A stretch of 35,397 nucleotides of DNA from Pedobacter kyonggii (GTDB taxonomy: Bacteria > Bacteroidota > Bacteroidia > Sphingobacteriales > Sphingobacteriaceae), in the NCBI RefSeq assembly GCF_004310665.1, contig NZ_SIXF01000044.1, positions 1 through 35,397 of the forward strand, read 5' to 3'. How positions within the stretch are numbered: the stretch's first letter is position 1; each line of letters opens with the position of its first letter. The position numbers were made by a program, and so were the translations under genes. The notes beneath the pieces are model-generated. The model did not search any database and had not been told where the DNA came from. It saw only the letters and a program-made list of their open reading frames with translations. Below are positions 30,452-35,397 of this stretch, piece by piece.

Positions 30452-31813
30452 TTAAAGACCAACCTTCAAAGCCTTCGTTTTATTCTGAAAACGCATAAAC
30501 AATAGGATAGAAGCCGTTAACAAGCCCAGGGTTAGTCCATACCAGATGCCATTAACGCCTAAGTTAAAATGAAATCCTAATACATAACCAATTGGAATAC
30601 CAACTACCCAATAGGCTAAAAAGGTAATAAACGTTGGAATATTAACATCACCAACACCACGTAAAACACCTAAGCCGACCACCTGAGTGCCATCAAACAG
30701 CTGAAAAAAACCAGCAATAATCAATAATTGGGCGGCAATCGGGATAACAGCGGCATCTTCCGTATAAATAAAGGGCATGATGTTATTGGCCAGAACAAAA
30801 ACCACTGCGGTAACAGACATAAACAACAAAATAACATGGTAGCTGGCTATGGCAGATTTACGTAAATCGTCGAAATTTTTCTTACCAAAGTTATTTCCTG
30901 TCTTAATGGTAGCTGCCGAAGCTACACCGCTGGCAATCATATAGGTCATGGCGGCTAAACTAATCGCGATCTGATGCGCAGCCTGCTCTACCGCTCCAAT
31001 TGTACCGATAAGCACTGCAGCGCCGCTAAAAGCACTGATTTCGAACGAATATTGCATGGCAACAGGCATCCCGATTTTAGCAATCTTAATCGCTCTTATT
31101 TTATCAAAAAACGTGGCTTTAAAACTGATCAGGTATTTTTTGAAATGCTGAGAGCGCAACACATAAAAACACATTACGGTAGCCATTAAAATCCTGTCGA
31201 TTAAAGTACTTAACCCCACACCACTAACACCCATTGATTCAATACCGAACATTCCTTTCACGAAAATGATTCCTAAAATGATGTTGATGGCATTTCCCCA
31301 AATGGAAACAAACATGGCTTGTTTGGTAAATCCTAAACCTTCAGCAAACTGTTTAAAAGTCTGGAAAATCAATAAAGGTATAATTGAAACAGATAAAAGA
31401 TTCAAATAAGGTTTTGCATAACGCACTACTTCGGGTGTTTGCTCAAGGTGGTCGATCACAAAAAAGATCCCCAATTGAACCAGGGCATATAAAAATATAC
31501 CCACACAGATATTTATGATTAAACTGTTTGATAAAAGCTTTCCGCATTCATCATAATTCTGACGACCGTTTTCCTGTGCGATAAGCGGTGTTAAACCATA
31601 GGAGATACCTAAACCAATTACCAGGATAAGCATAAATATGCTGTTCACTAACGAAACAGCCGCCAATTGAATGGTATCCGTAAAATGACCAACAATAATA
31701 CTATCGGCCATATGAACCAAAGTATGGCCAACCTGAGAGCCTACAATTGGCAATGCCAAATGAAGATTTTCTTTATAATAGGGTTTATACTTGGTGTAAA
31801 TTTTAGAAAACAT
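30452..31813 (-). CDS. MATE-family efflux transporter
   Basis: The 453-residue inner-membrane protein has 12 hydrophobic helices in two MATE halves: LALPIVGSQVGHTLVHMADS, IIVGHFTDTIQLAAVSLVNS, GISYGLTPLIAQENG in the first and IGMPVAMQYSFEISAFSGAA, GASGVASAATIKTGNNFGKK-like sequence (SGVASAATIKTGNNFGKKN) and GVLRGVGDVNIPTFITF in the second. It should export cationic organic compounds, coupled to sodium or protons. The substrate cannot be told. It is transcribed alone; 31814-31989 upstream holds only a decayed repeat remnant (GGTCACCCTGCTGCGCTGAA, near 31890). Confidence 0.94.
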   Translation of the reverse strand: MFSKIYTKYKPYYKENLHLALPIVGSQVGHTLVHMADSIIVGHFTDTIQLAAVSLVNSIFMLILVIGLGISYGLTPLIAQENGRQNYDECGKLLSNSLIINICVGIFLYALVQLGIFFVIDHLEQTPEVVRYAKPYLNLLSVSIIPLLIFQTFKQFAEGLGFTKQAMFVSIWGNAINIILGIIFVKGMFGIESMGVSGVGLSTLIDRILMATVMCFYVLRSQHFKKYLISFKATFFDKIRAIKIAKIGMPVAMQYSFEISAFSGAAVLIGTIGAVEQAAHQIAISLAAMTYMIASGVASAATIKTGNNFGKKNFDDLRKSAIASYHVILLFMSVTAVVFVLANNIMPFIYTEDAAVIPIAAQLLIIAGFFQLFDGTQVVGLGVLRGVGDVNIPTFITFLAYWVVGIPIGYVLGFHFNLGVNGIWYGLTLGLLTASILLFMRFQNKTKALKVGL

Positions 31814-31989
31814 AGGGTTACAAAGGTCGCATTTTTAAAGCTCAAAAAGTAGGAATGTAGAAAAGTTAATGTTTGGTTTACAAAAAGACGGTCACCCTGC
31901 TGCGCTGAATTATTAAGACTAGCCCTTTGCTAAATAAGTTCATGTTTGGCGCATAGTTATCCCACAGGTCAAAAATTGATATCCGAAAT

Positions 31990-33192
31990 CTATTTTGAAG
32001 ATGCCACCAGCAAAGGAGCATATTTTTTAAGGATTGAAAGAATTTTAGTTCTATCGGCAATGTAAATATTACTCATAAAGATAATACCTGTTGTTTTATT
32101 GAAGAGTATATTAGCACTTGCACCTGGGTCATCACCATCATGACCAATATATCCATCATTGTAAATATTCCAGAAAACGCCCTTATTTCGTGTTTGTAAA
32201 CTCATATTCTCGGGTAGGCTTTGGAGCGTAAATACTGGTTTAAACATTTCAACTGCAGATCTTTCCGTAATCAAATTTGAGTTATGCTCTAGCATTTTCA
32301 TCATTTCTCGCACATATAATGACAGCTCCTTATCAGAAGTCCTTAATCCTCCATCAGGATAAGTAGTTAAGTGATAAAAAGGAAATGCGATGTTTTTTGT
32401 AAAGTAAGGAATTGCTTGTTTCTTTACATTTTCTTTTGTTTTAAACCAACTTGTTTTGTGCATACGAAGAGGCTTAAAAATATATCGTTGAGTAAAATCA
32501 GCAAAAGACATACCGGATTTTACTTCAATCAGATAAGCTGCCAGCGCCGAGCCGATGTTGCTATACCTATATGAAACTCGCTTACTAGGACTCGAGTTAC
32601 CAAAATTTTCTTTATTGTATAACGCACCTTGTGGAGTTAAATAAGCTTTAAGAAATGTCACTAAGGTCGTATCGTTTAAATCAGAAGTATAATTATTTTC
32701 TTGCATCATTTTAAATAATAGCTCATTTTGAACTTTTGGCCCCTCAAAACGATAAGATCGGTTAAATATTGGTAAGTTATCCAGAATCCCCGAAGTATGG
32801 GTAGTCAAATATTTAACTTTAATAATTTCATCAGGTAAATAAGGATTAACAACTTTAAACGGAAGGATCGCATTAATATCCGTCTCGAGATCAAAATAAC
32901 CGAGTTCTATAGCTTTCATAAGCGATACAGCGATAAATGTTTTACTAACTGAACCTATATTCTGGATAGTTTCTGTTGTATACGCTCTCTTTTCAGCAAC
33001 ATTAGCGTAGCCAAAACCTTCTTCAAAAACGATTTTATTCTTATTTAAAATAGATACCGAAAGGCCAGGGATACTATTTTTATTCAGATAATCTGTCAAT
33101 TCACGCCTTAGAGAGTCCTGATAATTTTGCGACTTAACCGTTAAGGAACAGAAAACAAGAACAAAAAAGAATATTGATTTTAGATACGTCAT
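31990..33192 (-). CDS. Class C beta-lactamase-like serine hydrolase, secreted
   Basis: The 400-residue protein has a signal peptide (MTYLKSIFFFVLVFCSLTVK), the SxxK motif SVSK (S81, K84), YxN as YSN (Y210-N212) and the third motif as HDG (351-353) within YIGHDGDDPG. This set is typical of esterases and D-aminopeptidase or PBP-like members of the beta-lactamase family (PF00144) rather than AmpC, where the third motif is KTG. It would act in the periplasm. It is the third gene of a likely operon behind DUF4442 and AlbA_2 genes, with a 23-base gap. Confidence 0.88.
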   Translation of the reverse strand: MTYLKSIFFFVLVFCSLTVKSQNYQDSLRRELTDYLNKNSIPGLSVSILNKNKIVFEEGFGYANVAEKRAYTTETIQNIGSVSKTFIAVSLMKAIELGYFDLETDINAILPFKVVNPYLPDEIIKVKYLTTHTSGILDNLPIFNRSYRFEGPKVQNELLFKMMQENNYTSDLNDTTLVTFLKAYLTPQGALYNKENFGNSSPSKRVSYRYSNIGSALAAYLIEVKSGMSFADFTQRYIFKPLRMHKTSWFKTKENVKKQAIPYFTKNIAFPFYHLTTYPDGGLRTSDKELSLYVREMMKMLEHNSNLITERSAVEMFKPVFTLQSLPENMSLQTRNKGVFWNIYNDGYIGHDGDDPGASANILFNKTTGIIFMSNIYIADRTKILSILKKYAPLLVASSK

Positions 33193-33215
33193 TTTGATGC
33201 TTTTTGTGGTATTTG

Positions 33216-33845
33216 CTATTTCACTACCGTAAAGTATTCTTCTTTTTCTGAAGTATGCGATTTGATTACATTGGTCAGAATTAAATTAACCAGTACTTTT
33301 TGTGCTTTACGGTAAGAACTTCGCAATAGTTTACTAAACTCTTTCAGGGTAATCTTTTCGTTCTGTTCCAGGTATTCGAGCAGCTTTTTCTCGTTTTCAG
33401 AATAGGAGATAAACACACCATTGTTTTTATATTCCTGTTTCAATACTTCAAGAATAATGCGGCTGGCGAGAACGCTTTTATCGTCTATGCGGATATAAGC
33501 CCACCATTTTTTTTGATCATCCAGTGCATAATGTGGCTTCGTATCACTTTCAGGAATATTGACTACCAATACCAATTTATCATCAACATAAATTTCTTCG
33601 AAGTAAGGCTCAATAGCCGGTTTACAGAACTGATGTGCAGAAGTTAAGATCATATATTTTTCTTCTTCTTCTGATTTTACCCCCTTAATAGATCCATCAT
33701 CAGCTACACCAATCAATAGTTTACCACCTTTGTTATTGGCAAAAGCAACCAGACTCTTGGCAATTTTCTCGGTATTGGTTATGGTTTTCTTAAAATCGAG
33801 CATAACGCCTTCGCCCTGCAAAATTAAACTCTTAATACTCGGCAT
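33216..33845 (-). CDS. AlbA_2 domain protein with C-terminal winged helix
   Basis: The 209-residue protein has an AlbA_2 (Schlafen-type) domain at about 15-130: EGVMLDFKKTITNTEKIAKS, LVAFANNKGGKLLIGVADDG, SIKGV and VLVVNIPESDTKPH. A helix-turn-helix-like C-terminus (LLEYLEQNEKITLKEFSKLL, then KAQKVLVNLI) follows. Such proteins are usually annotated ATP-binding or transcriptional regulators; the role is not established. It starts 11 bases after the DUF4442 gene stop. Confidence 0.85.
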   Translation of the reverse strand: MPSIKSLILQGEGVMLDFKKTITNTEKIAKSLVAFANNKGGKLLIGVADDGSIKGVKSEEEEKYMILTSAHQFCKPAIEPYFEEIYVDDKLVLVVNIPESDTKPHYALDDQKKWWAYIRIDDKSVLASRIILEVLKQEYKNNGVFISYSENEKKLLEYLEQNEKITLKEFSKLLRSSYRKAQKVLVNLILTNVIKSHTSEKEEYFTVVK

Positions 33846-33856
33846 AATCTAAAAAA

Positions 33857-34342
33857 TTAATAAGCAACTCTAGGGCTTTCGCCCTGATGCAGGTTTCGGA
33901 TATACACTTCATTCATCACAGTAGCACACAGCTCGCCATACTTATTCGTAATTTCCATCGGGTAGGCTTTTACAAACTTCCCAACTGTTTTTAGTGCGTG
34001 CTCTGCTTCGTTCAACATCTCATCAGTTACGGTTATGGTAAAGTATAATGTAGAACGGCCAGGCTTTAAATATTGTATAGAAGCACTTTTTAGCCAAACA
34101 CGGACTTTAAAGCCTCGGCGCTGCATCAACTGATCGAACAATAAGGCATAAAAAGGATCTGTAGCTGCATAAATAGTACCACCAAAAATAGAACCATTAT
34201 AATTTTTATTTAAAAAGCTCTTACTCAGTTTAACCGTACAGCTTCTAAACTCATTTTCAAATTTCTGAACCCAAATGCGTTGAAAAAATAGGGGTGGGTA
34301 AAAACGCATTACCCATTTCAGGGTGTTTTGAGAAATAATCAT
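33857..34342 (-). CDS. DUF4442 hot-dog-fold protein, thioesterase-like
   Basis: The 161-residue protein shows the DUF4442 pattern: NTLKWVMRFYPPLFFQRIWV, NYNGSIFGGTIYAATDPFYA, KSASIQYLKPGRSTLYFTIT. The family belongs to the hot-dog thioesterases, but the substrate is not known. ATG 34342 was chosen; a GTG two codons earlier (34348) is also possible. It is the first gene of the minus-strand group that includes AlbA_2 and the serine hydrolase. Confidence 0.82.
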   Translation of the reverse strand: MIISQNTLKWVMRFYPPLFFQRIWVQKFENEFRSCTVKLSKSFLNKNYNGSIFGGTIYAATDPFYALLFDQLMQRRGFKVRVWLKSASIQYLKPGRSTLYFTITVTDEMLNEAEHALKTVGKFVKAYPMEITNKYGELCATVMNEVYIRNLHQGESPRVAY

Positions 34343-34422
34343 ATTCACTAATATCAGAAAGTTTTATCACCTTTTAAAGTTTTGAAGATCTTGTTTTGGT
34401 AATATTTCGGTAATTTAGAATT

Positions 34423-34731
34423 ATGCATGTTTATGATACCATTACCGATGCTTTAACAGATTTAGATAGTCGGGGTTATAATTTAGATTTCAATTTAACA
34501 GCAGAAAGTTTAGCATGTAAATCAGTCAATTTATTCCTAAAGCCTGAAGAATTTGAAATTGAAGAAGTATACCGTTTCGAAGGCATGACCGACCCGGCTG
34601 ATAGCTCCGTTGTTTACGCCATTTCATCAAATGCAGGAAATTTAAAGGGAGTATTGGTAGATGGTTATGGTGTATATGCAGAAAATATATCGCCAGAATT
34701 GCTGAATAAGTTAAAGATCCATCATGAATAA
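34423..34731 (+). CDS. Conserved small protein (often named phosphoribosylpyrophosphate synthetase-like)
   Basis: The 102-residue cytoplasmic protein contains YNLDFNLTAESLACKSVNLF, a YRFEGMTDPADSSVVYAISS block and GNLKGVLVDGYGVYAE. From memory, Bacteroidota homologues are often annotated as phosphoribosylpyrophosphate synthetase although they lack the domain of that enzyme; I regard the name as doubtful. No catalytic motif is visible. It has a divergent neighbour to the left and stands alone. Confidence 0.7.
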   Translation: MHVYDTITDALTDLDSRGYNLDFNLTAESLACKSVNLFLKPEEFEIEEVYRFEGMTDPADSSVVYAISSNAGNLKGVLVDGYGVYAENISPELLNKLKIHHE

Positions 34732-34858
34732 TGTATTTATTTTGTTTTGCAATATACTAATAATCAATATGATCTATAAAAAACAAGCAATATGAAATAA
34801 AAAAAATTAAAACCAAATGATTACAACGTTGTTAGGTTGATAGATAACAATAAAAACT

Positions 34859-35080
34859 ATGAAAAAAATAATCTTAAGTCTTGCTTTTGCGGGTTCTCTT
34901 ATGATAGCCACTTCAGCATGCAATTCGTCTAAAAATATGGCTGGTTCTTCAGACAGTACCGCGACGGATTCTACAAAAATGATGGACACCACTAAAACAA
35001 TGCCTGACACAACATCTAAAAAAATGCCAGACACTACCCAAATGCCACCTGATACAACGAAAAAAAATCCTCCAATGTAG
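34859..35080 (+). CDS. Small Thr/Asp/Pro-rich lipoprotein
   Basis: The 73-residue protein has a lipobox (LMIATSAC) and a low-complexity mature part made of DTTK/PDTT/MPDTT repeats. The antisense frame (34807-35127) is rejected as a shadow. Such proteins are common in Bacteroidota and their function is unknown. It is just upstream of the IS3 element and intact. Confidence 0.8.
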   Translation: MKKIILSLAFAGSLMIATSACNSSKNMAGSSDSTATDSTKMMDTTKTMPDTTSKKMPDTTQMPPDTTKKNPPM

Positions 35081-35107
35081 GAATGTAAAGCCACTCTAAA
35101 ATGCACT

Positions 35108-35138
35108 GCCCCCAAAAAGTTAGACACTATTTGGGGGC
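35108..35138. terminator. Hairpin at the IS left end
   Basis: GCCCCCAAA (35108-35116) and TTTGGGGGC (35130-35138) pair perfectly over 9 bp. It lies 7 bases before the orfA start and may stop outside transcripts from expressing the transposase. Confidence 0.5.
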
Positions 35139-35144
35139 ATTTTT

Positions 35145-35397
35145 ATGCGAAGAAAGTACACAGCAGAATTTAGGCTGAAGCTAGTCAAAGAATATCTAGC
35201 AGGACAATCCAAGAAAGGATTAGCAGAACTTCATGGAGTTCCACGAACATTACTGAGAAGGTGGATAAGCTATTATGAATCATTTGGTAACCTCGGATTG
35301 GTTTCAAAGAAAACCAACAATTATCCAATTGAGCTAAAGGTTTTAGCCATTGAATGTTATCGAGACAAAACTCTATCTTTGAAAGAATGTTGTATCC
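35145..35397 (+). CDS. IS3-family transposase OrfA, truncated by the window end
   Basis: The first 84 codons read MRRKYTAEFRLKLVKEYLAG, then KKGLAELHGVPRTLLRRWIS and LVSKKTNNYPIELKVLAIEC, a repeated helix-turn-helix arrangement typical of the DNA-binding OrfA of IS3/IS150 elements. The frame is still open at the last base. OrfB with the DDE domain would follow, normally expressed by a -1 frameshift. Confidence 0.88.
   Translation, partial: MRRKYTAEFRLKLVKEYLAGQSKKGLAELHGVPRTLLRRWISYYESFGNLGLVSKKTNNYPIELKVLAIECYRDKTLSLKECCI

Larger units (their letters stand above)
35102..35397 (+). mobile_element. IS3-family insertion sequence, left end (right part outside window)
   Basis: The left end TGCACTGCCCCCAAAAAGTT (35102-35121) resembles IS3/IS150-group terminal repeats and starts with TG. 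It is followed by a hairpin and by the orfA start at 35145. The right end lies outside the window, so the direct repeat cannot be checked. Confidence 0.8.

Noticed and set aside
30169-30505. Three overlapping short ORFs on both strands
   Set aside because: They translate the MITE-like repeat between the lipoprotein and MATE genes and have no signal or conserved motif.
31878-32060. Minus-strand 60-codon ORF downstream of the class C-like hydrolase
   Set aside because: It overlaps the 3' end of that gene in another frame and then enters a decayed repeat; no protein features.
34807-35127. Minus-strand 106-codon ORF
   Set aside because: It is antisense to the lipoprotein gene 34859-35080, which has a lipobox and a normal ATG, and it runs into the IS end; its valine-rich sequence is the complement of DTTK repeats.
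1-35397. tRNA, rRNA or CRISPR array
   Set aside because: I looked for CCA-ended cloverleaf arms, rRNA core motifs and regularly spaced direct repeats and found none.

Overview
The window is a chromosomal segment of a Bacteroidota bacterium, most likely a sphingobacterium close to Pedobacter. The grounds are the Bacteroidota-type -7 element (TAnnTTTG) directly upstream of many genes, few Shine-Dalgarno sequences, AT-rich intergenic DNA, and protein families typical of the group: an outer-membrane helix-hairpin-helix protein, DUF4369/TlpA lipoproteins, zinc-less sirtuins, DUF6580 and DUF4442. I see no rRNA, tRNA or CRISPR array.

Layout. Position 1-299 is the 3' end of an insertion sequence that has cut off a helix-hairpin-helix outer-membrane gene (minus strand, to 1673); the same gene also has an in-frame stop. 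A MerR regulator (minus) and alaS (plus) diverge from 2339-2454. At 5161-7020 lie three tandem paralogues of a small secreted protein, each with its own terminator and with a related GGCAC/TTG element upstream. Next come gatB with a coupled TlpA-like lipoprotein, a PhoB-type response regulator behind three 11-bp-spaced TTAAC repeats, an RluA-type pseudouridine synthase and a ClC-family anion transporter with atypical key residues. A sigma-54 activator (response regulator) and a beta-lactamase-fold hydrolase follow on the minus strand.

The centre (16402-21676) is the most interesting part. Tandem promoters and a cobalamin riboswitch precede a BtuB-like TonB receptor and a DUF6580 membrane protein. 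After a strong terminator come a BtuF-like corrinoid-binding protein without a signal peptide, a zinc-less sirtuin and a Dph6-like ATP pyrophosphatase whose start overlaps the sirtuin. It looks like a B12 or corrinoid uptake locus with two or three enzymes of unknown role in B12 use.

From 21808 to 30200 there are a glycine-zipper lipoprotein with a structured leader, a Dabb protein, a repeat-rich intergenic region, a CrtA-like monooxygenase with a small partner, free-methionine sulfoxide reductase plus 3-methyladenine glycosylase, a kynureninase-bestrophin-deacetylase operon, TruC, and an outer-membrane lipoprotein. A MATE exporter, a class C beta-lactamase-like hydrolase, an AlbA_2 protein and a DUF4442 protein lie on the minus strand to 34342. 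The window ends with two small genes and the left end of an IS3-family element.

All four native convergent gene junctions carry a different inverted or palindromic repeat, and at one of them the ends of the repeat supply the stop codons of both neighbours.
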